NCBI GenBank assembly: GCA_001603165.1
Contig: LVBN01000016.1
Span: 25,028 to 89,027 of the forward strand
Length of the DNA: 64,000 bases
Direction of reading: 5' to 3'
Source: Spirochaetales bacterium Spiro_12
GTDB lineage: Bacteria; Spirochaetota; Spirochaetia; Treponematales; Rectinemataceae
This document shows positions 1 to 8,713 of the stretch, in pieces. Numbering within the stretch: position 1 is the stretch's first letter; each line of letters opens with the position of its first letter. Both the position numbers and the translations under genes were made by a program. A model generated the notes under the pieces. That model did no database searches. It saw only the letters and a program-made list of their open reading frames with translations, and had not been told where the DNA came from.

Positions 1-16
1 GGTCTTGCGCAAGACC
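1..16. repeat. 16-bp perfect palindrome at the window edge
   Basis: GGTCTTGC followed directly by its reverse complement GCAAGACC. It lies before the mgl genes and may belong to a terminator or operator cut by the window edge. No T-tract follows. Confidence 0.4.
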
Positions 17-139
17 GCCGAGCCGCCCCTTCCCGCGCCTGGCCATCATTCGATAAATTTCCCCTTTCTTGGCGGATAAAAGGGTGCAATACTAAAAGCG
101 CGCCCCGTTCTTTATCCTTAAATACAGAGGGAGGCTTCC

Positions 140-1654
140 ATGGGCGACTCCGGATATGTTCTGGAGATGAACCATATATCCAAAAGCTTTCCGGGGGTCC
201 AAGCCCTGGACGATGTGGGTTTGAGGATCAAGCCAGGCACTGTCCACGCCCTCATGGGGGAGAACGGGGCCGGCAAATCCACCCTCATGAAATGCCTCTT
301 CGGCATCTACATTCCCGATTCGGGCGAAATCCTCCTGGACGGAAAGCCCGTCAAGTTCACCTCCGCCCGCCAGGCCCTGGACGCGGGCATTTCCATGATC
401 CATCAGGAACTCCTTCCCGTGCCCTTCAGGCCCGTCATGGAAAACCTCTGGCTGGGCAGGCTTCCGACCAGGCGTTTAGGACCCTTTTCCTTCGTGGACA
501 GCAAGCGGATGCTGGAGGACAGCAAGGCGCTCTTCAGCTCCCTGGGCATGGATATCGATCCCAAGGTCTGGGTTCGCAACCTCTCGGTTTCCAAGGTCCA
601 GTCCCTTGAAATAGCCAAGGCCGTCTCCCACAAAGCCCGGGTCATCATCATGGACGAGCCCACATCCTCCCTCACCGAGAACGAGGTGGAGCAGCTTTTC
701 GGGATAATCCGGGACTTAAGGGACAAGGGCGTGGCGATCATCTATATTTCCCACAAGATGGAGGAGATCCTCGAAATCTCCGACGAGGTGTCGATCATGC
801 GGGACGGGCGCAGCGTGGGGACCTACCAGGCCACCGAACTGACGGTGAACACTATCATCTCCAAGATGGTAGGCAGGGATTTGACCCACCGCTTTCCCCC
901 CCGGAGCAACAAGCCCGGCGATGTGGTCCTGCGGGTACGCGACTTGAGCTCGGCCGAATCCAAGTCTTTCAGAAATGTGTCCTTCGAACTCCACAGGGGA
1001 GAGATCCTGGGCATCGGCGGCTTGGTGGGCGCCAAACGGACCGAGCTGGTGGAATCCATTTTCGGCCTGAGGCCCCTGGAGTCGGGGAAAATCGAACTCA
1101 AGGGCGAAAGTGTGCTCATCGCCTCCCCGCGGAGCGCCATAGCCCGGGGCATGGCCCTCCTCACCGAAGAGCGGAGAGCTACCGGCATCGTCCCCATGCT
1201 TTCGGTGCTGGACAATACCATTTTAGCCAACCTGCACCGTTATGTGGGCAAGGCGGGCTTTCTCAACGAAAAAAAGGCCGGCACGGACGTGGACAAGAGC
1301 ATCGAGCAGCTCAGGGTGAAAACCCCCTCGCCCAGAACCCGGATCAAGGACCTCTCGGGCGGCAACCAGCAAAAAGTGCTCTTCGCCCGCTGGCTCCTCA
1401 CCGAGCCCAGCATCCTCATCCTCGACGAGCCCACCAGGGGCATCGATGTCGGAGCCAAGTACGAAATCTATACGATCATCGCCGACCTCGCCGCCCGGGG
1501 GAAAAGTATACTCATGATTTCCTCGGAGATGCCCGAGCTCCTGGGCATGTCGGACCGGATCATGGTCATGTGCGAAGGAAGACTCACCGGAATCCTGGAC
1601 GGCAAAACCGCGGATCAGGAAACAATAATGCGACTCGCGACCCAGTTCATGTGA
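140..1654 (+). CDS. mglA: Sugar ABC transporter ATPase, MglA/RbsA type (two fused ATPase domains)
   Basis: Energises uptake of galactose, methyl-galactoside or a related sugar at the cytoplasmic face of the membrane. The 504 residues hold two complete nucleotide-binding domains. In the first, Walker A (GENGAGKS) is at about 40-47, the Q-loop Gln at 89, the signature-like LSVSKVQSLEIAKA near 148, Walker B IIMDEP near 169 and the H-loop His at 205. The second has LSGGNQQK and LILDEPTRGIDV and the usual ISSEMPE in place of an H-loop His. The start is supported by GAGGGAGG about 7 bases upstream. The permease follows after 11 bases. No binding-protein gene is visible, so mglB is probably just upstream of the window. 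Substrate is inferred from family resemblance only. It is a useful in-window reference for the truncated ATPase at 55862-57229. Confidence 0.9.
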   Translation: MGDSGYVLEMNHISKSFPGVQALDDVGLRIKPGTVHALMGENGAGKSTLMKCLFGIYIPDSGEILLDGKPVKFTSARQALDAGISMIHQELLPVPFRPVMENLWLGRLPTRRLGPFSFVDSKRMLEDSKALFSSLGMDIDPKVWVRNLSVSKVQSLEIAKAVSHKARVIIMDEPTSSLTENEVEQLFGIIRDLRDKGVAIIYISHKMEEILEISDEVSIMRDGRSVGTYQATELTVNTIISKMVGRDLTHRFPPRSNKPGDVVLRVRDLSSAESKSFRNVSFELHRGEILGIGGLVGAKRTELVESIFGLRPLESGKIELKGESVLIASPRSAIARGMALLTEERRATGIVPMLSVLDNTILANLHRYVGKAGFLNEKKAGTDVDKSIEQLRVKTPSPRTRIKDLSGGNQQKVLFARWLLTEPSILILDEPTRGIDVGAKYEIYTIIADLAARGKSILMISSEMPELLGMSDRIMVMCEGRLTGILDGKTADQETIMRLATQFM

Positions 1655-1665
1655 GGAGAAAAATA

Positions 1666-2721
1666 ATGTCTTTAGTAAAAAATCCAGAGGAAATCCAGGC
1701 CAGAAATCTGGCTCGACAAAAGGCGATCAAGGATTTCTCCCTCAAGTACGCCATCTACCTCGTATTCGTAGCCCTTATCATAGCAATAACGATCAAGTCC
1801 CCGGCCTTCATGTCCCTCCAGAACTTGCGCAACATACTTTCCATGTCCGCCACCAGGATCATCATCGCCATGGGCGTGGGCGGCATTCTCATCACCGGGG
1901 GCACCGATCTTTCGGCGGGACGTCAAGTGGGATTGGCGGCGGTGGTTTCCGCATCCTTGCTCCAGTTCATGGAATACCCCCGACGCATGTACCCGGGCAT
2001 GCCCGATCTTCCCCTCTGGCTTCCCATCCTCATCGCCATTATCGCCTGCGCGATCCTGGGCTTGGCCAACGGGGTGATCATCGCCTATCTGAAGGTACCT
2101 CCCTTCATAGCCACCCTGGGCATGATGGTGGCCACCTACGGCATAAACTCCATCTATTTCGACAGGCCCCCCTACGGGGCTCAGCCCATCGGGGGGCTAA
2201 GAAAGGATCTTACCACCCTGGGCTCGGGCTATGTGGGCTTCGACGGGACCTACTCGATACCCTATATTGTCATAATCGCCCTGGTTATCGCCGCTTTCAT
2301 CTGGCTGCTGCACAACAAGACCAGGTTCGGCAAGAACATCTACGCCATAGGCGGCAATCCGGAGGCCGCCAAGGTCTCGGGGGTTCCGGTCAACAAGAAC
2401 CTCCTGGCTGTCTACACCATCGCCGGAGCCCTCTACGGCCTGGCTGGCACCCTCGAGGCGGCGAGAACCGGCGGAGCGACCAATAATTACGGCAACGGCT
2501 ACGAGCTGGACGCCATCGCCGCCTGCGTCGTAGGTGGGGTATCCACATCAGGCGGCATAGGCACGGTGCCGGGCATGATTGTCGGCGTCCTCATCTTCAG
2601 CATAATTTCCTATGGCCTCACATTCATCAACATGAATCCGTACTGGCAGCAGATCATAAAAGGGGCGATCATCATAGCGGCCGTAGCCCTGGATATAAGG
2701 AAATACCTCGCCAAGCGGTAG
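1666..2721 (+). CDS. mglC: Sugar ABC transporter permease, MglC type
   Basis: Membrane permease partner of MglA, 351 residues with 8-10 hydrophobic segments. The sequence contains YGAQPIGGL and ends in NPYWQQIIKGAIIIAAVALD, both typical of MglC and closer to it than to RbsC. I chose ATG 1666, preceded by GAGGAG at 1653-1658, over upstream in-frame codons inside mglA. Family knowledge: two copies form the pore and bind one two-domain ATPase. Stem-loops follow the stop codon. Confidence 0.9.
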   Translation: MSLVKNPEEIQARNLARQKAIKDFSLKYAIYLVFVALIIAITIKSPAFMSLQNLRNILSMSATRIIIAMGVGGILITGGTDLSAGRQVGLAAVVSASLLQFMEYPRRMYPGMPDLPLWLPILIAIIACAILGLANGVIIAYLKVPPFIATLGMMVATYGINSIYFDRPPYGAQPIGGLRKDLTTLGSGYVGFDGTYSIPYIVIIALVIAAFIWLLHNKTRFGKNIYAIGGNPEAAKVSGVPVNKNLLAVYTIAGALYGLAGTLEAARTGGATNNYGNGYELDAIAACVVGGVSTSGGIGTVPGMIVGVLIFSIISYGLTFINMNPYWQQIIKGAIIIAAVALDIRKYLAKR

Positions 2722-2790
2722 ACGAGAAAAGAAAGAATTGAAACGCGGCGCCGCCCAACGCCTCGGCTGGGCCTTATTTGGACGGTTTCC

Positions 2791-2961
2791 ATGCTCGGCC
2801 TCCGCGGCGTCTCGCAAACGCTCGCCATCCCCCTCTCTAAAGGCGCCGAAGCGGCCATAACCGGAATCGCGGGCATAGGACATCTTCTGCTTGGGTCTGG
2901 AATACTGCTTTTGTTTCTCTGCCTGAGAAAACTGAAAACCCTTCCCGGCAAAACAGGCTGA
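2791..2961 (+). CDS. Possible 56-residue membrane peptide (uncertain)
   Basis: An ATG frame of 56 codons runs between mglC and the terminator. It ends in a hydrophobic stretch (GIGHLLLGSGILLLFLCL) followed by a basic tail (RKLKTLPGK), which looks like a single-pass membrane peptide. The frame stays open upstream back to the mglC stop, adding another hydrophobic stretch, but has no ATG/GTG/TTG or clear ribosome binding site there. It could be a real small protein, a decayed gene remnant or chance. It matches no family I know. Confidence 0.25.
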   Translation: MLGLRGVSQTLAIPLSKGAEAAITGIAGIGHLLLGSGILLLFLCLRKLKTLPGKTG

Positions 2962-2978
2962 AGCCCCGCCGCGATTCG

Positions 2979-3001
2979 TGCGCCGCGCATGTCGCGGCGC
3001 A
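2979..3001 (+). other. Stem-loop after the mgl genes
   Basis: Perfect 9-bp GC-rich stem TGCGCCGCG/CGCGGCGCA with a 5-base loop and no following T-tract. It is the first of two hairpins after mglC and may protect the mRNA 3' end. Confidence 0.5.
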
Positions 3002-3015
3002 TGGACTAAAGGCTC

Positions 3016-3046
3016 AAGGCCCCCCTTTGTCGGGAGGCCTTGTTTT
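3016..3046 (+). terminator. Rho-independent terminator of the mgl operon
   Basis: Stem AAGGCCCCCC/GGGAGGCCTT (one mismatch) with a 6-base loop, followed by GTTTT. It overlaps the promoter region of the next gene. Confidence 0.65.
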
Positions 3047-3054
3047 GATATGCT
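3027..3054 (+). promoter_or_regulatory. Candidate promoter of the FAD-dependent dehydrogenase gene (leaderless type)
   Basis: TTGTCG, 16-base spacer, TATGCT, then 8 bases to GTG 3063. It sits in the mgl terminator. Each hexamer matches consensus at 4 of 6 positions. Confidence 0.35.
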
Positions 3055-3062
3055 TCTTTTCC

Positions 3063-4349
3063 GTGGAAAACGACTTTGATCTTATCATCGTAGGCTCGGG
3101 TCCGGCTGGCCTGGGCGCCGCCTTCGAAGTGCTCCTGCGCGCGCCCAAAACGAGCGTCCTCGTGGTGGACCGCAACGAATTTTCCTCCGGCGGACTGCGT
3201 AACGACTGCAAGATGAACTTCACCTGGCCCATAGGTTTTCCCGAAATCTGTTGGACAAAAGATCAGGCGGAAACTTATCTGGATCGCGTAGAAGCCTTTC
3301 TCTCACCCCGTATCCTCGAAAAGAAGAACGTGGACGTCTATCGAAAAAGGGCGGAAAAGCTCGGCGTCTCCCTTCTATCCATCCGGCAAACCCATCTGGG
3401 TACCGACGGAGGACTCGAGCTCATCAAAGGTCTCACCCTTAAGCTGAAAGCCCTCGGCGCCGAACTCTCGCTCGGCGAAATGATGCTCGATATCGATATG
3501 GAACGCAAAACGGCGATCACCGATCGTCGAGAACTGCGGTACAGGGATCTGATCCTGGCCCCGGGGCGCGGAGGATTCGCCTTTCTCCAGAACATCATGA
3601 ACAAGGCCGGCATCGCCTACAGGGATAACGTGGTGGACATCGGCCTGCGGATCGAGACCAAGGAGGAACGCTATTCAATTGTCCGGGATTACTATGATCC
3701 CAAGTTCTTCTTTCCCAAGAAGACCCGAACTTTTTGCACCAATTCCAGATCCGCCTATGTGGTTCAGGAAAAATATGGAGACCAGGAGTCGGGGCTCTGG
3801 TACTCGGTAAACGGTCATGCCTGGTCATCTTCCCGCCCGGAAAACGGACTTACCAACTTCGCCATTCTCAAAACGGTCACCCTCACCGCTCCCCTGGCCT
3901 CGGGACAGGCCTACGCGCGGATGCTGGGCATGCAAGCCGCCTTGCTGGGCGGCGGAAGGCCAATCATGCAACGGGTGGGGGACTTCCGACTGGGCAAGCG
4001 CTCCTTTGCCGAGTCCTTTACCGGCGATCTCTACGATTTCGAACCCACCCTGCCCTCCTGCACTCCCGGGGACATAGCCCTTTCGGCCCCGGCCAAGATA
4101 TTGAATTCGGTCTGGAATGCCATGAAGCTGCTGGATACCATAGTTCCTGGGCTTCTGCATCCCAGCACCATCATGTACTATCCGGAGATCAAGCTCTATG
4201 CCAACCGTCCGGCCTTCGTGGACGAGTACTTTAGGGCCGCCGAAGGTTTGTACCTGATCGGGGACGGGGCGGGCACCAGCCGGGGCATAACCTCGGCCTG
4301 GGCTTCGGGCTTGCGGGCGGCGGACGGAATTCTGCGATCGCCCACATGA
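3063..4349 (+). CDS. FAD-dependent dehydrogenase, COG2509-like, function unknown
   Basis: A 428-residue flavoprotein. The N-terminal Rossmann motif DLIIVGSGPAGLGAAFE binds the FAD ADP moiety. A conserved GGLRNDCKMNFTWPIGFP block follows, and the C-terminal GLYLIGDGAGTSRGITSAWASGLRAADGI is the second FAD contact typical of this uncharacterised family. No signal peptide. I chose GTG 3063 because it starts just before the Rossmann strand and lies 8 bases after a -10-like hexamer. TTG 3045, 7 bases after GGGAGG at 3032-3037, is an alternative, though that GGGAGG is in a terminator arm. The substrate is unknown. The hemerythrin gene follows after 16 bases and may be co-transcribed. Confidence 0.8.
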   Translation: MENDFDLIIVGSGPAGLGAAFEVLLRAPKTSVLVVDRNEFSSGGLRNDCKMNFTWPIGFPEICWTKDQAETYLDRVEAFLSPRILEKKNVDVYRKRAEKLGVSLLSIRQTHLGTDGGLELIKGLTLKLKALGAELSLGEMMLDIDMERKTAITDRRELRYRDLILAPGRGGFAFLQNIMNKAGIAYRDNVVDIGLRIETKEERYSIVRDYYDPKFFFPKKTRTFCTNSRSAYVVQEKYGDQESGLWYSVNGHAWSSSRPENGLTNFAILKTVTLTAPLASGQAYARMLGMQAALLGGGRPIMQRVGDFRLGKRSFAESFTGDLYDFEPTLPSCTPGDIALSAPAKILNSVWNAMKLLDTIVPGLLHPSTIMYYPEIKLYANRPAFVDEYFRAAEGLYLIGDGAGTSRGITSAWASGLRAADGILRSPT

Positions 4350-4365
4350 GCCTAAGGAGGTTTTC

Positions 4366-5628
4366 ATGGCCGACACGACGATTATCGATCCAGCCAGGCA
4401 GGTGGAACTTAAGAAAATCATCGCCAGGCTCCACGGCGGAGAGCCGGCGAGCGAGCTCAAAAAGGAATTCGCCGCTCTCATCAAGGGGGTGAGCGCCGCC
4501 GAGGTGGCCGCCATGGAGCAGTCCCTCATCGACGGGGGCATGCCCGTTGAAGAGGTGCAGCGACTCTGCGAGGTTCATGTCCAGGTATTTCAGCAATCCC
4601 TCTCGCTGGGCAAGAAACCGAAGGAACTGCCCGGACACCCCATCCATACCATGATCGAAGAAAACAGGCAGGCCAGGAAAAAGGCCTTTGCCCTCGTCGC
4701 CGCGGCCCGGTCCTGGGCCTGGGGCATAGGCGCGGCCGGGCCCGCGGCTTCCGCCCTGGAAGACCTGGCCCAGATCATCGTTCATTACACGAGAAAGGAA
4801 AACCAACTCTTCCCCTACCTGGAGCGGGACAACTTCACCGGTCCCTCCCGGGTGATGTGGGGAAAGCACGACGAGATCCGCGCCCGCTTCGCCGAAGCAA
4901 GAAAGGCGCTGAAGGATTCGCCAAAGGCTTTTTTTAAGATCACGAAATCCTTGGCTTCCTCCATCAGAAAAATGATTTTCATGGAAGAGCATATCCTGAT
5001 CCCCGAATCGGCCAGGCGGCTCTCGGAGAAGGACTGGGCGGAAATACGCCTGGGAGAGGAGGCCATAGGCTTTGCCTGGGTCAAGCCCGATTCCCTCTAC
5101 GACGCCGGCCTGGTCCTGGCCTCCCGGATGAACCCAGGGAAGCCGGAAAACCGCGGGGAAACCCAGCCTGAGGCGCGGATGCCGGAGTCCCCGGCCAAAA
5201 CGAGTCCGGAGCGGGGCGAGGAATTGCTCGAACTCGCCACGGGGCGCATTGCCCGGGAAGTTCTGGACCTCGCCCTCAAGACCATGCCGGTGGATATCAG
5301 CGTGGTGGACGAAAACGACAAAGTGCTTTACTACTCCGACGCTCCTCACAGGATATTCCCCCGCAGTCCGGCGGTGATCGGGCGGAGCGTTCAGAACTGC
5401 CATCCGCAGAAATCGGTGGATGTGGTCAATAAAATTCTCAAGGCTTTTAAAAACAAGGAAAAATCCAAGGCCCGTTTTTGGATCGAAATGGGCGGGCGTT
5501 TTATCCTGATAGAGTACTACGCCCTTTACGACGCTGCGGGAACCTATAGGGGCACCCTCGAAGTAAGCCAGGATCTCACCGAACTGAGAGCTCTGGAAGG
5601 GCAGAGGAGATTGCTGGACTGGGAATGA
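4366..5628 (+). CDS. DUF438 / hemerythrin / PAS three-domain protein
   Basis: A 420-residue cytosolic protein, probably a sensor or regulator for oxygen, nitric oxide or redox state. Residues about 5-70 match DUF438. Residues about 90-220 form a hemerythrin-like helical bundle with candidate diiron ligands in HPIHTMIEEN, HYTRKENQLFPYLE, KHDEIR and MEEHILIPE. Residues about 290-410 are PAS-like (DISVVDENDKVLYYSDAPHRIFPR, ending RGTLEVSQDLTEL). There is no output domain such as kinase, cyclase or HTH. AAGGAGG at 4354-4360 supports ATG 4366. The gene sits 16 bases after the flavoprotein gene, so the two may act together in oxidative protection (inference). Confidence 0.85.
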   Translation: MADTTIIDPARQVELKKIIARLHGGEPASELKKEFAALIKGVSAAEVAAMEQSLIDGGMPVEEVQRLCEVHVQVFQQSLSLGKKPKELPGHPIHTMIEENRQARKKAFALVAAARSWAWGIGAAGPAASALEDLAQIIVHYTRKENQLFPYLERDNFTGPSRVMWGKHDEIRARFAEARKALKDSPKAFFKITKSLASSIRKMIFMEEHILIPESARRLSEKDWAEIRLGEEAIGFAWVKPDSLYDAGLVLASRMNPGKPENRGETQPEARMPESPAKTSPERGEELLELATGRIAREVLDLALKTMPVDISVVDENDKVLYYSDAPHRIFPRSPAVIGRSVQNCHPQKSVDVVNKILKAFKNKEKSKARFWIEMGGRFILIEYYALYDAAGTYRGTLEVSQDLTELRALEGQRRLLDWE

Positions 5629-5641
5629 GCCAGCTTAGCCC

Positions 5642-7291
5642 TTAACCACCTCTTCCCTTGATACGTCGAGCATGGGGGCCGTCTTTCCCGGGCAGTATTT
5701 CGACGGTGCAGGGACTCTTAGGCCTTTGCGCCGCGAAGGCGGCGAGAAAGAGTATTCCCGGTCCCTCCACATCCCCCAGAGAATAGCTTAGCCGCAGAAG
5801 AGTTTTCGCCCCCTCTGCCAGGGCCCTGGACCAGGCCCCGTTGAAGCGGATCAAATCCAGGGCGGCCGGCAGAAGGACGGCTTTGCCTCTTGCTTTAAAA
5901 ACCTTCTCCACATGGGCGCATTGCAGCGCTTCGATTTCGATGTGCCCCAGGGTTTCCCAGCCCGGGGGAGGGAGGAAGGAAGCGAGAAAGGCCGAAGGGG
6001 AGAGTCCGAGCGCCCCGAGCAGAGCGGAGAACCAGGGCACGGCCCTTCCTCGGCTATAAAAGCAGCTCAAGGCCGCCGCAAGTTTCGCCGCGGCCCCCAT
6101 ATCCTCCCCGGAAAATCCCGGGTGATGCTTCAACAGGTAGGGAGGTTCGTCGTCATAGACCAGGCCGAGTTCGGCGGCTCTTCGCCTCAGGCTTGTCCCG
6201 GGGAGTACCGCCAGGGGAAAAACGTCCAGATGGTTGGGGGAAAACGAAAGGGCGAAATCGACGCTTTTCCTGAAACCCGCCAGTCCATCCCCCGGTAGTC
6301 CGTAAATCAGATCCAGGCCGAACACCACCCCTTTTTTATTCAACAGATTCAGCCCGGAGACGAATTTTCTGGAATCGAAACTCCTTCCGTTGAGCTTCAA
6401 GACATCGGGGCTAGAGCTTTGCAGCCCTATCTGGACAAAGCAGGAAAGCCCTGTGAAAGCCTCAGCCTGGGCCGCATTCAAGAGCTCCGCCCTGATCTCG
6501 AAATTCCAGCCGATCCGCGACGCCTGGAGGGAAAACAATTTGAGCATGTCGAGCGCCCGTTTTCCATCCACGTTGAAGGTGGGATCCAACACGAAAATCT
6601 CCGAGACCCCGGCATCGAGAAACAACCGGAGCTCCGCTTCGATCCGGGCTTTGGAAAGATGACGCACAAGGCCCGTCGCCCTGCCTTCGTAACAATAGGA
6701 GCAGCGATAGGGGCAGCCTCTACCGAGTTCCCAGGGCAGGGCGCCTCCCCGGACCGGAGACAAAATGCCCAAAAGCCAGGGAGAGGGCAGCTCCCCTTCG
6801 AGGCTTGGAGCGGATCGAATAAGACTGCCGCCCCCGGCGGGCGCCGCCCCTGGAATTGTGCCGGCAAGTCCGTCGGAACCCAGCCTCCGAGCATACCACT
6901 CGGCGAAGCTGAACTCCGCTTCCCCTAAAAAGACCGCATCGAAGGGTTCTCCTGCGCCCTGTTCCGCCAGGGCTTCGGCGTCCGGGCCGCCGGCCACAAT
7001 AAGGAGGTCGGAACGCAGGGCTCTAAGCTGTCTGGCGAGCTCTAGGGCAGGGATGGAATTCCAGGAATAGAGCGAAAAACCGACGAGGCGGGGTTTCTCC
7101 TTCAGTATACTATTCAGTATTTCCCCGCCAGGACTGTCGGTCGAAGGGGAGAGTATGAGGATTTCCTCTTTACGCAGGAGCCCGGCGCTGACCAGGCCCG
7201 CGGCGGCGCAGGCCGAACCCAGCGGCAGCGCCTCCCTATCCTCCGGAGCCATCAGGCTGACGAAGAGAACCTTCGGTGATCGTTCCGCCAT
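5642..7291 (-). CDS. B12-binding-domain radical SAM protein
   Basis: A 549-residue protein. Residues about 5-130 form a Rossmann-like B12-binding domain (KVLFVSLMAPED, GFSLYSWNSIPALELARQLR, IVAGGPDAEALAE) without a DxHxxG motif. The radical SAM core follows, with cluster cysteines C193, C197 and C200 in GCPYRCSYC, and a C-terminal extension of about 180 residues resembles DUF4080. Family members are methyltransferases, ring-forming enzymes or uncharacterised. An in-frame TTG at 7387 exists, but ATG 7291 is chosen: it precedes the first strand and lies 8 bases after a promoter-like -10. Divergent from bioY; convergent with the hemerythrin gene with 13 bases between stops. Substrate unknown. 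Confidence 0.85.
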   Translation of the reverse strand: MAERSPKVLFVSLMAPEDREALPLGSACAAAGLVSAGLLRKEEILILSPSTDSPGGEILNSILKEKPRLVGFSLYSWNSIPALELARQLRALRSDLLIVAGGPDAEALAEQGAGEPFDAVFLGEAEFSFAEWYARRLGSDGLAGTIPGAAPAGGGSLIRSAPSLEGELPSPWLLGILSPVRGGALPWELGRGCPYRCSYCYEGRATGLVRHLSKARIEAELRLFLDAGVSEIFVLDPTFNVDGKRALDMLKLFSLQASRIGWNFEIRAELLNAAQAEAFTGLSCFVQIGLQSSSPDVLKLNGRSFDSRKFVSGLNLLNKKGVVFGLDLIYGLPGDGLAGFRKSVDFALSFSPNHLDVFPLAVLPGTSLRRRAAELGLVYDDEPPYLLKHHPGFSGEDMGAAAKLAAALSCFYSRGRAVPWFSALLGALGLSPSAFLASFLPPPGWETLGHIEIEALQCAHVEKVFKARGKAVLLPAALDLIRFNGAWSRALAEGAKTLLRLSYSLGDVEGPGILFLAAFAAQRPKSPCTVEILPGKDGPHARRIKGRGG

Positions 7292-7299
7292 GGAACCGA

Positions 7300-7329
7300 A
7301 GGCTAGCACAGCCCCGGTCTCCGGCTCAA
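7300..7329 (-). promoter_or_regulatory. Candidate leaderless promoter of the radical SAM gene
   Basis: On the minus strand TTGAGC, 18-base spacer, TAGCCT, then 8 bases to ATG 7291. No Shine-Dalgarno sequence. Lies back to back with the bioY promoter. Confidence 0.45.
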
Positions 7330-7340
7330 GGGCGTTCGCC

Positions 7341-7369
7341 TTGACGCACCTGCCCCGTCGGTGTAGGGT
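7341..7369 (+). promoter_or_regulatory. Candidate promoter of bioYMN
   Basis: TTGACG, 17-base spacer, TAGGGT, then 8 bases to ATG 7378. AGGGTG could alternatively act as a weak ribosome binding site. No BirA-type operator was recognised. Confidence 0.45.
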
Positions 7370-7377
7370 GTCGATCC

Positions 7378-7941
7378 ATGGATACAAGGGCTAAAAACCT
7401 GGCTTACGCCGTCCTCTCTTCGCTCTTCGCGGCGCTTATGGCCGTGGGCGCCTTTATCGCCATTCCCCTACCGATTTCACCCGTACCCATCGTTCTCCAG
7501 ACCATGTTCATGCTTTTGGCGGCCCTCGTCCTAGGACCTTGGTGGGCCGGACTTTCGACCCTCCTATATCTCCTGTTGGGTCTGATCGGCCTGCCGGTGT
7601 TCTCCGGCGGAACGGGAGGGCCGGCCACCTTTCTCGGACCGACGGGAGGATACCTTTTGGGCTACATTCCCTGCAGCATTTTGGTCGGATTGATCGGAGG
7701 AAAAGCCCGGGACAGAAAACCTCTTTTGTTTTTCGCCTGCCTCGTCGGCATGCTGCCGGTCTATGCCCTCGGCGTGCTCCGCCTCAGGGCGGTTTTGGAT
7801 TCGAGTTGGGAAAGGGCCTTCGCCGCCGGCTTTTTCCCCTTTATCCCCGGGGACCTGGCAAAAAGTCTTTTGGCGGCCATTTTAGCGCCCAAGCTCAGCG
7901 CGGGCATTCGCTCCATGCTCGCCGGCCCTACCCATGGCTGA
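7378..7941 (+). CDS. bioY: Biotin ECF transporter S component BioY
   Basis: A 187-residue integral membrane protein of about six hydrophobic segments that captures biotin. Typical BioY features: the ISPVPIVLQTMFMLLAALVLGP segment region, the Gly-rich GLIGLPVFSGGTGGPATFLGPTGGYLLGYI block, and the late FIPGDLAKSLLAAILAPKL. It overlaps the ATPase gene by 8 bases and is followed by the EcfT-like gene, giving a complete dedicated bioYMN module. The organism probably scavenges biotin. Confidence 0.9.
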   Translation: MDTRAKNLAYAVLSSLFAALMAVGAFIAIPLPISPVPIVLQTMFMLLAALVLGPWWAGLSTLLYLLLGLIGLPVFSGGTGGPATFLGPTGGYLLGYIPCSILVGLIGGKARDRKPLLFFACLVGMLPVYALGVLRLRAVLDSSWERAFAAGFFPFIPGDLAKSLLAAILAPKLSAGIRSMLAGPTHG

Positions 7942-8713
7942 GCTTTTCCTTCTGCAAGGGCTGGGGCATCGCTTCGCCGACGGCGGCGAAGGCCTGGTCG
8001 GCATCGACCTCAGGCTGGAGGATGGCGAGTTTCTCGTCCTCTCGGGGCGCAACGGCTCGGGCAAAACCCTTCTGGCCCGACATTTGGCGGGGCTCTCCCT
8101 CCCCAGCGAGGGGAGCATTCTTTTCCGCGGGAAGGACGCGAAAACACAGCGCAAAGAGCTGCGCAACAGCGTCGGCTTCGTCTTTCAGGATAGCGATGCC
8201 CAGATAATCGGGCAGAACGTCGCCGAAGACGTCGCTTTCGGTCCGGCCAACCTCGGCCTGGAAGCCGAGGAAATCGCGGGACGGGTGCGAAAGGCCCTGG
8301 ACTGGGCCGACCTGGCGGGAAAGGAAGCCCGCAGGCCCGAAACCCTCTCCGGCGGCGAGCGCAGAAAGCTGGCCATCGCGGGAGTGCTGGCCATGGAACC
8401 GGAATGCCTCATCCTCGACGAGCCCTTCGCCAACCTGGACATGGAATCGGCGATGGAAATAGCCCGGATTTGCCAGGAACTCAACACCAGGGGAATCACC
8501 ATCCTCGTCCTGACCCACGAATTGGAAAAAATACTCCACCTCGCCAGCCGGCTTCTCATACTCGACGCGGGGCGGCTTTGCTTCGACGGCGCGCCGGGAG
8601 AGGCCGGACCCGAACTATTCGCCCAGCACGGCCTGGCCTGCCCCTTCCAGGGACATTTCCCCTGGATTTTCCCCGCCCCCGGCCCCGGGGGATCAACGGA
8701 GAGCGGAGTTTGA
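7934..8713 (+). CDS. bioM: Biotin ECF transporter ATPase (BioM/EcfA)
   Basis: A 259-residue single-domain ABC ATPase that powers BioY/BioN. Motifs: Walker A GRNGSGKT, Q-loop VFQDSDAQI (the ECF-typical aspartate-containing Q-loop), signature LSGGERRK, Walker B CLILDEP, H-loop LTHELEK. The start ATG 7934 lies inside the end of bioY (8-base overlap), and the stop overlaps the TTG start of bioN, indicating translational coupling. A single ATPase gene implies a homodimer rather than an EcfA1/A2 pair. Confidence 0.9.
   Translation: MAELFLLQGLGHRFADGGEGLVGIDLRLEDGEFLVLSGRNGSGKTLLARHLAGLSLPSEGSILFRGKDAKTQRKELRNSVGFVFQDSDAQIIGQNVAEDVAFGPANLGLEAEEIAGRVRKALDWADLAGKEARRPETLSGGERRKLAIAGVLAMEPECLILDEPFANLDMESAMEIARICQELNTRGITILVLTHELEKILHLASRLLILDAGRLCFDGAPGEAGPELFAQHGLACPFQGHFPWIFPAPGPGGSTESGV

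Noticed and set aside
7292-7387. Longer N-terminus for the radical SAM protein from TTG 7387
   Set aside because: It would cover the bioY start and both divergent promoters; the protein proper begins at the B12-binding strand after ATG 7291.
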